A DNA stretch of 64,000 bases, from positions 314,042 to 378,041 of the forward strand of contig CAVTEU010000008.1 of the NCBI GenBank assembly GCA_963733905.1, given 5' to 3'. The translations under genes and the position numbers were made by a program. The stretch is from DATADW01 sp963733905. GTDB lineage: Bacteria; Actinomycetota; Acidimicrobiia; Spongiisociales; DATADW01. The notes under the pieces are model-generated. The model worked only from the letters and a program-made list of their open reading frames with translations, made no database searches and had not been told where the DNA came from. Shown one piece after another: positions 47,606 to 57,612 of the stretch. The number at the start of each line of letters is the position of its first letter. Position 1 is the stretch's first letter.

Positions 47606-47652
47606 GAGACCTCCTTTCCCGTGCGGAGCGTAGGCAGTGGTGGTGCGCCGGC

Positions 47653-48003
47653 TCAGCCGTCGACCACCACCACCGTCCCCTGCATGTTCGGGTGGAGCGT
47701 GCAGACATATGGGTAGGTGCCGGGATCGGTGAACGTGTGGCTGAAGGTTCCGGTCTGCATCACCTCGCTGGCGAAGCCGTCACCGACCACGTTGTGCGGC
47801 ATGTCGTCTTGGAACACCCAGGTGACGGTGGTCCCCGCTTCGACCGTCAACCTGTCCTGGGTGAACGACATGTCGCTCACCACGACAGTCGGGTCGCTCG
47901 CAACCGCCCCGGGATCGACCGGCTCGGGCGAGGCAGAGGGCGTGGGGGTGTTGCAGGCGGCGAGCCCCGCAAGCAGGAGTGCGGCGAATGCCACACGAGA
48001 CAT
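47653..48003 (-). CDS. Cupredoxin-like copper lipoprotein
   Basis: Exported blue-copper protein of 116 residues. Lipobox LAGLAAC at residues 11-17, then a low-complexity linker, then a plastocyanin-type barrel with ligands His in DDMPHNVVGD, and Cys, His, Met in YVCTLHPNMQG. It probably carries electrons to or from a membrane enzyme, or stores copper. ATG 48003 follows AAGGAG. Upstream of the beta-mannosidase gene on the same strand with a 48-bp gap. Confidence 0.9.
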   Translation of the reverse strand: MSRVAFAALLLAGLAACNTPTPSASPEPVDPGAVASDPTVVVSDMSFTQDRLTVEAGTTVTWVFQDDMPHNVVGDGFASEVMQTGTFSHTFTDPGTYPYVCTLHPNMQGTVVVVDG

Positions 48004-48166
48004 GATCTGACTCCTTGGTCGTCGTGTCTCGCATCGTCGGCCGTCAACGGTTTGGGATCCATCGGGGATATGCCGCCGCGCCGTGAGGAATGGCCCGGAT
48101 AGAGAATCGGGGCCTACCCCGATGAGCCCCCGGGGGAAGGATGAGAACTGGGGCTTCAGACTGTGC

Positions 48167-49051
48167 TCACCCGCCGGCTGCCACATCGATGCCGAGAGAC
48201 GCCTCCGCATCCTCCAGCCGCTGCCCTCCGCCGGCCACGGGGGCGAAAAGATCCCCGAATCTGGCGAGTCGCTCCCACACGTTGGTGATGGTCACCTCGC
48301 CGTTGGCCACCTGGCCCACCTCATCCCAGGTGATCGGGACCGACACCGGGGCGCCGGGCCGCGGTCTCACCGAATAGACGGAGGCGATCGTCTGCCCCGA
48401 GGCGTTCCTGTTGTGGTCGATGAAGACCTTGCCCCGCCGCTTTGGTTTGTCCCACTCCATGGTCAGGTCGTGGGGGTTGGCGCCGACGAGGAGCCGACCC
48501 ACCGCTTCGACGAACCGCCTGATCCGGCCGAATCCGTACTCGGGCTCGACCGGCACATAGACGTGCATCCCCCGCGCGCCCGACAGCTTCGGGTACCCCC
48601 GCAACCCGAGGTTCTGCAGCGCCACCCTGAGGAGACGCACCCCGGCGACCACCTGACCCCACTCGGCGCCCTCGGCCGGGTCGAAATCGAAGATGGCGTA
48701 GTCGGGGCGGTCGAGCGTCCCTGCCCGCGAGTGGAAGGGGTGGATCTCGATGCACGCCATGTTGGCGAACCACATCAGCGACTCCCGGTCGGCGGCGAGC
48801 AGGAAGCCGATCTCGCCACCCATCGAGTCCGATGGGACCGGTGCGATGGTCATCCATTCCGGCTGATGGCCGGGGGCCCGCTTCTCGTAGAAGGTCGACC
48901 CTTCGATCCCGTCGGGGTAGCGGGACATCGAGATGGGTCGCCCGGCGAGATGTGGGAGCAGCACCGGAGCGATCGAGGCGTAGTACTGGATGAGGTCGCC
49001 CTTGGTGATGCCCTCGGGGAAGAACGGCTTGTCGGGGTTGGTGATCAGCAA
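48167..49051 (-). CDS. ligD: LigD-type primase-polymerase domain protein
   Basis: Stand-alone polymerase domain of bacterial non-homologous end joining, 294 residues, adding nucleotides (often ribonucleotides) at broken ends. Motifs: NPDKPFFPEGITKGDLIQYY, FDFDPAEGAEWGQV (catalytic Asp pair), KLSGARGMHVYVPVEP, and the C-terminal WDEVGQVANGEVTITN. No ligase or nuclease domain and no Ku gene is in view. TTG 49051 overlaps the last codons of the upstream endonuclease gene, so the two repair enzymes are co-translated. Confidence 0.88.
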   Translation of the reverse strand: MLITNPDKPFFPEGITKGDLIQYYASIAPVLLPHLAGRPISMSRYPDGIEGSTFYEKRAPGHQPEWMTIAPVPSDSMGGEIGFLLAADRESLMWFANMACIEIHPFHSRAGTLDRPDYAIFDFDPAEGAEWGQVVAGVRLLRVALQNLGLRGYPKLSGARGMHVYVPVEPEYGFGRIRRFVEAVGRLLVGANPHDLTMEWDKPKRRGKVFIDHNRNASGQTIASVYSVRPRPGAPVSVPITWDEVGQVANGEVTITNVWERLARFGDLFAPVAGGGQRLEDAEASLGIDVAAGG

Positions 49052-49998
49052 GCGGCTTGCTCAGCCCGAGCGGTCGCCAGCGCGGTCCTTCGGGGACGAT
49101 CCGCAACGGGTCGGGGAACGATCCGAACGTCGAGAGCGGTCGGCCTTGCTCCTCGGGTCTCGCAGTCGCCGCCAGGGTGGCTTCGATCTCCTCCCAAATG
49201 GCGTCGTGGCTCGACTGCTCACGAGCCTCCGATATCACGACCATGGGGATCGCCGCCTCGACCGCCGCCTGGACCAGGTGGCCCACCTTGAGCGAACCGG
49301 TCCCGTACGGGATGTGCTTCACCTCGCCGTGCTGGTTGAACAGGTTGTCGGTGAACTGGGTCTGCAGCGGGGCCACCATCCATGCCGGGAAGGCGTCCTC
49401 GATGAAGCTGAGGACCGAGGCGAAAGCCTCCTTGGAGGTGAGCGCCCCTCCGGTCATGGCGTGGACGTGTGCCCAGTCCACGATGGGCCGGACAAACGGG
49501 AAACTCGCCGGCGAGGACGGCGATGTCGCCCAACGTGCCAAACGATCGATCGTTCCCGCCGGTCTCGAGGCCAAGACCAACGCCGAGTCGCTCGATCTTT
49601 GGGGCCACGTACTCCAACCGGGCGCGGATCCGGTCCATCAACTCATCGGCCGACCTCTGGTGGGTGTTGCCGAAGTGGGCGCAGATCACCGGAGCACCAA
49701 GCGCCCGCCCCAGCTTCATGGTGTGCTCGAGGGCAGCGAGGCACTGTTTGGCCTTGTCCTCCTCCTCAACGGTGAGAACGGCGAAATAGGGGGCATGGAC
49801 CGAGAGCCTGATGTCCCGCTCCGCAGCCAATTCGCCGAAACGGGTGCACCGCTTCTCCTTCCAGGGGAAGCCGGTGACGAAGGGAAGCTCCAATGCCCGG
49901 TGACCCCGCGCCGCCACATCGTCGAGAAACGCCTCGTCATCGGTCCCCTCGGGAGGGACCCGCGAAATGCCAAACCGGATCTGAGCATCGTCTGCCAC
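49045..49998 (-). CDS. Endonuclease IV-like TIM-barrel protein (two frameshifts)
   Basis: AP-endonuclease-2/xylose-isomerase-like barrel, about 318 residues. Readable parts: IRFGISRVPPEGTDDEAFL, LPFVTGFPWKEKRCTRFGEL, SVHAPYFAVL, VICAHFGNTHQRSADELMD, LGVGLGLETGGNDRSFGTLG, and DWAHVHAMTGGALTSKEAF. Conserved His/Glu/Asp positions suit a three-metal site. Frames shift near 49505 and near 49090; the second is needed to reach a TGA at 49047-49045. GTG 49998. Overlap with the LigD-type gene points to end-cleaning in break repair. Confidence 0.78.
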
Positions 49999-50029
49999 GA
50001 GAGGACCAGTGTGGTCTAAGAGGGTCGGG

Positions 50030-50195
50030 AGACGGAAGACGGCCCGCCGCCACGGCGGACGGCGGACCCCGCTGCGGAGCAGCGGGTAGGGGGGACGCGG
50101 ACTCCCACGATGCCCGCACGCGGCTCGCACCTTGGGAGTGCCATCCCCCCTCCCGCGACGCGCTGCGGCGTCGGGTACTCCCCCTCCGAGCGGGG
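50030..50195. repeat. Composite intergenic repeat: degenerate heptamers plus nested GC-rich dyads
   Basis: Starts with degenerate heptamers (AGACGGA, AGACGGC, then GGCGGACGGCGGACC), followed by arms ACTCCCA (50101-50107) and TGGGAGT (50133-50139), and by GGGAGTGC (50134-50141) with GTACTCCC (50175-50182). Its order of blocks matches the element at 38007-38132. A further hairpin CCGCTGC/GCAGCGG occurs near 50069-50085. Confidence 0.7.
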
Positions 50196-50225
50196 CTCGT
50201 CCTCGAGCCAGCTCAGCTTTACGTT

Positions 50226-50245
50226 GTTAACCTACCGATGTTAAG
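50226..50245. promoter_or_regulatory. Inverted repeat before the MMPL exporter
   Basis: TTAAC and GTTAA arms separated by CTACCGAT in an AT-rich stretch, 34 bp before the exporter start. It is a plausible operator for the TetR regulator at the end of the operon. Confidence 0.5.
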
Positions 50246-50278
50246 TTAGCGACGATCTAGCGAGAAGGATGCGGAAGG

Positions 50279-52484
50279 ATGTTGGGGCGACTTGGTGACG
50301 TTTTGGTTCGGCGGCGGTGGTGGGTCTTGGTGGTCACCCTCATCTTCGTGGGGATCGCCGGCTGGTTGGGGGGCGGAGTAGCCCAAGAACTCACCGGGGG
50401 TGGGTTCGAGGATCCCGATGCCGAGTCGGCCCGGGCCGCGGCGGCGCTCGATGAGGTCTTCGAGACCGGGGACCCCAACGTCGTCATCCTCGTCACCGCA
50501 ACCGGTGGCGACGTGGACGACCCGGCAGCGGCTGAGTCGGGGATGGCGCTCACCTCGGCGCTCAGCCAGATGGATGGCGTCAGCGACGTGGCGTCGTACT
50601 GGGCGCTGGGATCAGCGCCACCGCTGCGGAGCAACGATGGGTCACAGGCCCTGGTGCTCGCCCGGATGGACGAGGACGATGATGCGGTCGCCGATTCGGT
50701 GCGCGACCTCGTCGCCGACTCCAGCGGGGATGCCGTCACCGTCGAGATGGGCGGCGCCTCCGAGGTGTTCCGCGAGATCCAGGAGACGGTGGAGACCGAC
50801 CTGCTGCGGGCGGAATCGATCGCCTTTCCCATCACACTCGCTCTGCTCGTCCTGGTCTTCGGGAGCCTGGTGGCGGCGACCCTCCCCCTCGTGGTGGGCG
50901 GTATCGCCATCATCGGCACCTTCCTCGCCCTCTCGCTCATCAACCAGGCCACCGATGTCTCGATCTTCGCCCTCAACCTGACCACCGCCCTCGGTCTCGG
51001 TCTCGGGATCGACTACAGCCTGTTCGTGGTCTCCCGGTTCCGCGAAGAGCTCGGTCATGGTCTGTCTACACACGATGCCGTGGTCGCCACGGTTCGCACC
51101 GCAGGGAGAACGGTGGCGTTCAGCGCCCTCACCGTTGCCATCTCGCTGGGGGCACTCGTGGTCTTCCCCCTCGGCTTCCTCCGCTCCTTTGCCTACGCCG
51201 GGGTCGCCGTGGTCCTCATCGCCGGCGTCACCGCAGTTGTCGTGCTCCCGGCACTGCTGGCCGTGCTCGGGCCCAAGGTCAACAGCCTTCGGATATTCCG
51301 ACGTCAGCGTCAGGTGGATGATGAGCACGGCTTCTGGGCGCAGGCTGGCCAACCTCGTCATGCGCCGGCCAATCCCCTTTGTTGCCACGGTCCTCGTGGT
51401 GCTCGTCGTTCTCGGCACGCCATTCCTCGGGGTCGTGTTCGGGCTGTCCGACGACCGGGTGCTGGCACCGGACAACGAGGTCCGGATGGTCCAGGACGAC
51501 CTGCGCGAGGGCTTCGCCTCCGATGAGGCCGCCACGGTCACCGTGGTGGCACCCGATGCCTCCGAGGCAACCCCCGAACAACTCACCGAATACGCCACGG
51601 CCCTGTCCGCCGTCCCCGGTGTGGCCAGGGTGGATGCCGCCGACGGCACCTACATAGGCGGGACCCAGGTGGCGCCGGCCAATCCGCTGTCCGCTCGCTA
51701 CGCCAGCGGAGATGCCGTCTGGTTCGGAGTCATCCCCGCGGTGGAGCCGGTCAGTCCCGAGGGTCAGCAGTTGGTCGAGGAGATTCGGGACATCGACGCA
51801 CCGGTCGAGGTGCTGGTGGGAGGGCCGTCCGCCGGTTTGGCCGACGCAAAAGAGTCGCTCTTCTCCCGCCTCCCCTGGGCGCTGGCCATCATCGGCGTGG
51901 TCACCTTCATCCTGCTCTTCCTCATGTTCGGGAGCGTCCTGGTACCGGTCAAAGCGCTCGTCCTGAACGTGCTCAGCCTGAGCGCCACGTTCGGCGCCCT
52001 GGTGTGGATCTTCCAGGAGGGGAATCTGTCGGGGCCGCTCAACTTCACTGCCACCGGCACGCTCGACAGCACGCTCCCCGTCCTGCTGTTCTGCGTCGCC
52101 TTCGGCCTCTCCATGGACTACGAGGTGTTCCTGCTCTCCAGGATCAAGGAGGAGTACGACCTCACCGGCGACAACACCCGTTCGGTGTCGATGGGGTTGC
52201 AGCGGACCGGCCGGATCGTCACCGCGGCTGCGGCCGTGCTCTCGGTGGTGCTGATCGCCTTCGCCACCTCGAGCGTCACCATCCTCAAGGTGTTCGGCAT
52301 CGGGATGACCCTGGCGGTCCTCCTCGACGCCACCCTGGTCAGGGGCATCCTTGTCCCCGCCTTCATGCGGCTGGCCGGAAACGCCAACTGGTGGGCGCCG
52401 CGATGGATGCGCCGGATATACGAACGGTTCGGCATCAGCGAGTCCGAGGCCGCATCGTCCGACCGTGAATCGGTGAGGACTTGA
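50279..52484 (+). CDS. MMPL/RND family transporter (one frameshift)
   Basis: Proton-driven membrane exporter of about 735 residues. It has two homologous halves, each with one helix, an extracytoplasmic domain and a helix bundle. Motifs: GLGLGIDYSLFVVSRFREE in half one and FGLSMDYEVFLLSRIKEEYD in half two, both with the acidic proton-relay residue. Frame changes near 51290, at the join of the halves (LGPKVNSLR to LANLVMRRP). MMPL proteins export lipids, siderophores or drugs. The TetR gene overlaps its stop. Confidence 0.9.
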
Positions 52485-53129
52485 CCGACTCGCTGGCGGG
52501 CGCCACCCCGTCCGCCCGGCCGGGACGTGCCAAGCGCGGAGAAGGTGAGCTGCTCCGCGAGGAGATCGTCGAGGCGGCGATCGATCTCACTGGCCTCGAC
52601 CGGGACGGCGGAGCGGATCACCATCCGCAACATCGCCGAGCAGGTGGGGGTGACGTCTCCCTCGATCTACCTGCACTTCGCCTCGAAGAACGACGTCATC
52701 TTCGCCGCATGCGAGCGCCTCTGGCAGGACTTCGGGCAGGTGCTCGCCGAGGCGCGCACCGGGCTCGACGACCCGCTCGAGCGGATGCGGGCCTGTGGGA
52801 CCGCATATCTGCAGTTCGCCCTGGACAGACCGGCGCTTTATCGGGTCCTCTTCATGTCGGAACCGGTGGATCAGCCGGAGGACTTCGACGTGCAGGCCCT
52901 GCTGGAGAACGTCGGCTTCCTCCAATTGTTCGACGACGTACGCGAGTTGAACGAGATGGGGCGGCTCCGGGTGGGTGACCCGCTCGACGTCTCGCTACTC
53001 CTATGGAGCTCGGTCCACGGCGTGGCTTCGCTGATCCTCGACCATCCCAAGATCCCTTGGCCCCAGCCAGTCCGTTCGCTCGATCTCCTGTTCGAGGCGC
53101 TCGCCGAAGGACTGGTTCAGCAGACCTGA
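52481..53129 (+). CDS. TetR family transcriptional regulator (one frameshift)
   Basis: Repressor of about 216 residues. The N-terminal HTH is split by a shift near 52600: REEIVEAAIDLT, then ITIRNIAEQVGVTSPSIYLH and FASKNDVIFAACERL. The C-terminal ligand domain is of the TetR_C_33/WHG type (AYLQFALDRPALYRVLFM; LLLWSSVHGVASLILDHP). TTG 52481 overlaps the MMPL stop (TTGA), so it is likely to repress its own exporter operon through the inverted repeat at 50226. Confidence 0.88.
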
Positions 53130-53266
53130 ACCAGCCAGGCTGAAGCAGTCAGACGGAAGGCGGAAGCGAACAGCTTTCGTCCCGCCCGCCAGATCGAACG
53201 TGCATCAGACCCGGGCAAGTGCCACACTCGGGATCGGTCGGGATCACCGAGGTAGAGAGATACCGC

Positions 53267-54613
53267 ATGGACGTACGAACGCGGGCTCGCAGCGGACGCT
53301 TGGTCGGTGTCGCCGTGCTGGTGCTCACAGTCACAACCTCCGGCGCATTGATGACGTCCCTTCCCGCAGCAGGTCAGCTTCCTCCCGGTGGGACGTTCTC
53401 TAGCCGATGACGATGGGAACACCCACGAGGGGATGATCGAGGCGATCGCCGCCGAGGGGATCACTTGGGGTGCAACGAGGAGGGAACGTTGTATTGCCCG
53501 GGCGACCCGGTGCGTCGCGACCAGATGGCGTCGTTCATCGCCCGCGGCTTCGAGCTGCCGGCAACGACTGAGGATTTCTTCCCCGACGACGAGGGCAACA
53601 CCCACGAGGACAACATCAACCGTCTGGCCGCCGCCGGGATCACCGAGGGGCTGGAGGACGGTACATACGACCCCGCCGGTGTGGTCACCCGGGCGCAGAT
53701 GGGCTCTTTCCTGGCACGGGCGATGGAACTCGACCCCATCGGGGGTGACCGCTTCGACGACGTGAGCGGGGTCCACGAGGCCAACATCAACGCCATCGCC
53801 GCAGCGGGGGTCACCGAAGGCTGCAACGAGGCGGGCAACCTCTACTGCCCCCACGACCCGGTGCGCCGGGATCAGATGGCATCGTTCATCGGACGGGCAC
53901 TCGGGCTCGACCCGATCGAACCCCCACCCGGCACCACGACCACCACGATTGGCGGCAGCACCACGACCACCACGACTCAGCCGTCGGATTGCGAGGACGG
54001 GGTCACCATCCCTGAGGGTGACGGTCGCACCTTCGGTGAGTATTTCGTGCACAACAACAACTGGAACGACAACTACGGGGGGGACCACACCATCGTGGCT
54101 TGCGACGCCGACAACTGGTATGCGCTGGTGAACGTCCCCAACCACGACGACAACGCGGTGGAGGCGTACCTCAACGTCCACAAGGACTACGACGACGAAC
54201 CGCTGGCGAACATCACCTCCGCCACCTTCGCCGCCGAGGGCCCGCACTGTTCGGGCTGCGTCTGGAACATCGCCTTCGACATCTGGTTGGGTGATGGTCT
54301 CAGCCACGAGTTGATGATCTGGACGGAGAACTTCGGTCAGCGTCCCGCCGGGTCGGAGATAGACACCTTCACCGCCGGGGGTCACAGCTACGAGGTGTGG
54401 CGGTCGGGGGACGACAACGGTGGGATCATCACCTACCTCTCCACCACCACCCAAACCTCGGGGACCATGCCCCTGGCGGCGTTCTTCGCCGACGTCGCCG
54501 AGCGGGGGTGGACCCCGACCACCACCTGGCAGGTGGACTACGGGGTGGAAACCGTGGACACCAACGGAACCACCCAACGGTTCGACTTCACCGGGTTCTC
54601 CATCAACGACTGA
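53267..54613 (+). CDS. Secreted SLH-like repeat protein with GH12-like domain (two frameshifts)
   Basis: Exported wall-linked protein of about 448 residues. Signal peptide: LVGVAVLVLTVTTSGALMTS. Three S-layer-homology-like repeats follow, each with (D)DDxGNTHExxI, AIAAAGIT, CNExGxLYCPxDPV and RRDQMASFIxRA. A Thr-rich linker (TTTTTIGGSTTTTTTQPS) leads to a C-terminal beta-sandwich with HELMIWTENFGQRPAGS, YEVWRSGDDNGGI and WQVDYGVETVDTNGT. The ELMIW and YGVE glutamates correspond to the nucleophile and acid/base of GH12 glucanases. Frames shift near 53400 and 53463. A cell-surface cellulase or xyloglucanase is inferred. Confidence 0.78.
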
Positions 54614-54712
54614 CGCGGTCAGCTGAGACTTGGGGATCCACCCCGGCCTCAGCTTGTTTCGCCCGCCCCAGCTCACTGACTGACGGAACCTCTAGGGCGT
54701 TGAAGACCACTC

Positions 54713-55675
54713 TCACTCCAAGGTCGTCGGCAGCCCGAAGGCGGGAAAGAGCCCGGCGCCGAAGGTGGTGATCTCGGCGATCCGGCCCTGCTCGATCCGC
54801 AGCACGTCGAACTTGAAGGGTCGGAAGACGGTGTCACCGGGACGCCGGAGGTAGCTGGCTGCCGTCGGCATCCGGTTGGCGCTCGTCGGCAGCAGACGCC
54901 AGTCGCCGTCGCGCTCCTCACCGAAGGCGCGCTCCAGCAGCGGTGCGAGCGAGCCCCGACCATCGATGACGATCCCATCCGGCGGCATGGCGACGCGGAT
55001 GTCCTTGGCGGCGATGGCGAGAGCCGCGGCGGAGTCGCACCTCTCGTGGGCGTCGATGAACTGGGCGAGAAGATCCAGTTCCTCCGTTGACGGTGACCCA
55101 GCCGACCACTCCCCCCGCCGCGATGGCAGGCTCCGCTGCATGGTGGCCCTGGCTCGCTGCAGGGCGCTGTTGGCGGCGGCGACGCTCGTCGCGAGATGCG
55201 ATGCCGTCTCCGACGCCGACCACCCCAGGACATCCCGTCCGATGAATGCGGCTCGCTGCCGGGGCGGTAGAACCTGGAGCGCAGCGAGAAACGCCAGGGC
55301 GATCGTCTCACGCTCCACCGCCGCCTCTTCCGGCTGCTCTGCCGATGACGCCACTTCGTCGAGCAGTTGGTCCGGGTATGGCTGGAGCCATGAGACCTCC
55401 GCCATCGAATGGGCGGTCCGCACCCGGCGCTGTCTCCGCCGGATCGAGTCGATGCAGACGTTGGTGGCGATCCGGTAGAGCCAAGCCTGCAATGGGCCGC
55501 CATCATCGAAGCGGTCCCAGCCACGCCATGCCCGGAGGAACGTCTCCTGGACCGCGTCCTCGGCTTCGTCGAAGGAGGCAAGCATCCGATAGCAGTGGAC
55601 GTGGAGCCGGCGGCGATACGGTTCGACCGCCGCAGCGAACCCGTCGGCCTCCTGGCCGGCCGTGGGGAGGTCCAC
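54713..55675 (-). CDS. ECF sigma factor with C-terminal SnoaL-like domain
   Basis: ECF sigma factor of about 320 residues. Sigma region 2: VEPYRRRLHVHCYRMLAS and AEDAVQETFLRAWRGWDRF; region 4: LPPRQRAAFIGRDVLGWSAS followed by ETASHLATSVAAANSALQR. The last 120 residues form an NTF2/SnoaL-like fold (FIDAHERCDSAAALAIAA; PDGIVIDGRGS; FDVLRIEQGRIAEITTF), which in such sigma factors controls activity in place of an anti-sigma factor. GTG 55675 starts just after the upstream VOC gene. No anti-sigma gene follows, in line with this class. Confidence 0.86.
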   Translation of the reverse strand: MDLPTAGQEADGFAAAVEPYRRRLHVHCYRMLASFDEAEDAVQETFLRAWRGWDRFDDGGPLQAWLYRIATNVCIDSIRRRQRRVRTAHSMAEVSWLQPYPDQLLDEVASSAEQPEEAAVERETIALAFLAALQVLPPRQRAAFIGRDVLGWSASETASHLATSVAAANSALQRARATMQRSLPSRRGEWSAGSPSTEELDLLAQFIDAHERCDSAAALAIAAKDIRVAMPPDGIVIDGRGSLAPLLERAFGEERDGDWRLLPTSANRMPTAASYLRRPGDTVFRPFKFDVLRIEQGRIAEITTFGAGLFPAFGLPTTLE

Positions 55676-55697
55676 CGCGAGGGCGCTATTGCCCTCG

Positions 55698-56102
55698 CTA
55701 ACGGCGGACCTCCTGGAGCACCCAGCCGTTCCCGTCGGGATCGGAGAAGTCGGCGAAGGATCCATAGTCGGCGTGCTCGGGGTCGGGCCCGGGCTGCCAC
55801 CCATCGGGCGTCATGTGCCGCACCTCGCTCACTTCGATGCCGCGTCCGATCAACTCCTTGCGAGCCTCCTCGATGTCGTTTACCACGAGGTGGGTACCCC
55901 GCTGCGATCCAGGGGGCGCATCGGTTAGCCCAATGCCGATGGCGGCCGAGCACGCCGAGCCGGGCGGAGTGATCTGCACCACCCGAAAGTCGTCGCCGGC
56001 GCCGTGGTCGACATCCACGTTGAACCCTGCCTGCTCGTAGAAAGCTTTGGCCCGGTCAACGTCTGTGACCGGGATCAGCAGCAGTTCCAGCTTGTAGTCC
56101 AT
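55698..56102 (-). CDS. VOC (glyoxalase/dioxygenase superfamily) protein
   Basis: A 134-residue vicinal-oxygen-chelate protein: LELLLIPVTDVDRAKAFYEQ at the N-terminus, HLVVNDIEEARKELIGRGI, and FSDPDGNGWVLQEV at the C-terminus with the metal-ligand Glu position. ATG 56102 with GGAGGAG. Co-transcribed with the following SnoaL-tailed sigma factor gene (22-bp gap), a pairing common in actinobacteria. It could be a resistance or isomerase enzyme. Confidence 0.9.
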   Translation of the reverse strand: MDYKLELLLIPVTDVDRAKAFYEQAGFNVDVDHGAGDDFRVVQITPPGSACSAAIGIGLTDAPPGSQRGTHLVVNDIEEARKELIGRGIEVSEVRHMTPDGWQPGPDPEHADYGSFADFSDPDGNGWVLQEVRR

Positions 56103-56242
56103 CAGTACTCCTCCTCCTCGGCGACGCCCCGCGGGGATCGCCCATGGTCGTGTACCCAGTTCAACGCATCCCGCTGATCGAAGTAATCGGTGCTGCGATG
56201 AATTCTGCGAAGAGCCTGGACGGAGGACCGGCCTATGCGCGA

Positions 56243-56452
56243 TCAGGGGACGGCCACCATCACATCGGAGGCCTTGATCACCACGATGACCGAGGACCCC
56301 GATTCGAGCCCCAGGTCCTCGGCAGCCTCCTTGGTGATCGACGAGGTGACGACGTCGCCGCCGGCGAGCCGGACCTTGACGGTCGAGGTGACCGCGCCGT
56401 GTTCGATGCTCTCGACCGAGCCATTGAGTTGGTTGCGGGCACTCAGTTTCAT
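56243..56452 (-). CDS. mop: Molbindin (Mop domain molybdate-binding protein)
   Basis: A 69-residue single TOBE/Mop domain: MKLSARNQLNGSVESIEHGA, VTSSITKEAAEDLGL and VIVVIKASDVMVA. Hexameric molbindins store molybdate or tungstate. It follows modC by 45 bp on the same strand, completing the molybdate operon. Confidence 0.92.
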   Translation of the reverse strand: MKLSARNQLNGSVESIEHGAVTSTVKVRLAGGDVVTSSITKEAAEDLGLESGSSVIVVIKASDVMVAVP

Positions 56453-56497
56453 GGTTGCTTCCTTTCAGCGAACTTACGGTAGGTGACCTCCGCCTCC

Positions 56498-57612
56498 CTA
56501 TCCGCCCCGAGGAACCGGCCCCGAAGTGGGAACGTCGGGGAGAACTGCGATCTCGGTCGCCTTGATCGAAGCCCAGACCGGACCGCCCTCGACGAGTCCG
56601 CATCTCGTCGACTGCTTCGCTGGTGACCTCGGCGACGAGGGGAAGCGGGGTCCCGAGGTGGATCCGGACCCGATCACCAAGGTCCTCGATGTGGTCGACC
56701 ACGGTGGCCCAGGTGTTGCGTGGGCTTCCCTCAGGGCGACTCAGGTGGAGCGCCACCGCGGAGGGGCGGATCGTGAGGATCACCGGGCCGGCGATCGTCG
56801 GTGTCGGCGATGTGGACCAGATGGCCGTCCACCGAGACGACACCACCGGCCGCCGCCCCGAGCAGCAGGTTCGACCCGGCAAGATCGGCGGCGTATGGGG
56901 TCTCCGGCCTGAGGCGGATGTCGTCGGCGCTACCGACCTGGGTGACCGTGCCGTCCTCGAGGACGTGGATCTCGTCGGCGAGAAGGAACGCCTCGGTGGG
57001 GTCGTGGGTGATGAGGAGCCGCGGACCAGCGAACTGCTCGAGGTGCTCGTCGAGCATCCGTCTCAGCCCCGCCCTGGTGGTCACATCGAGCGCCGAGAGC
57101 GGCTCGTCGAGCAGCAACAGGTCGGGCTCGATCACCAGCGCCCGCGCCAGGGCGACACGCTGTGCCTGACCACCGGAAAGCTGGCGGGGCTTTTGCTTGG
57201 CGAGGTCGCCCAGCCCCAATTGGCCCATCCAGGCGGCCGCGGCGGTCATGGCCGCCTCGCCACCCACGCCACGGCTCCTCAACCCGAAGGCGACGTTCTC
57301 GAGCGCGCTGAGATGAGGGAAGAGCAGGTAGTCCTGGAAGACCACCCCTACTTTCCGCTCTTCGGGCGGTACGAAGATTCCTTTGTCGGGGTCATCGAGC
57401 GTGCGGCCGCTCAAGGTGATCCGACCCTCGTCGATCGGGAGGAGCCCGGCCAGCGCCGCAACCGCGGTGGACTTTCCCGATCCATTCGGTCCCAAGAGGG
57501 CAACGGTCCGGCCCGCTGGGATGGAGAGCTTCAATTCGAGACGGAACGATCCCCGGCGGACCGCGAGGTCTGCCTCCAGATCACCCGGTTGGCTCAGAGC
57601 GTGTGCCACCAC
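56498..57612 (-). CDS. modC: Molybdate ABC transporter ATP-binding protein ModC (two frameshifts)
   Basis: ATPase of about 371 residues with C-terminal Mop domain. Walker A GPNGSGKST, Q-loop VGVVFQDYLLFPHLSALEN, signature LSGGQAQRVALARAL, Walker B LLLLDEPLSALD, H-loop LLITHDPTEA. The C-terminal TOBE part is read in two other frames: AGPVILTIRPSAVALHLSRP, WATVVDHIEDLGDRVRIHLG and WASIKATEIAVLP. Shifts near 56800 and 56595. GTG 57612 overlaps the end of modB. Confidence 0.9.
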
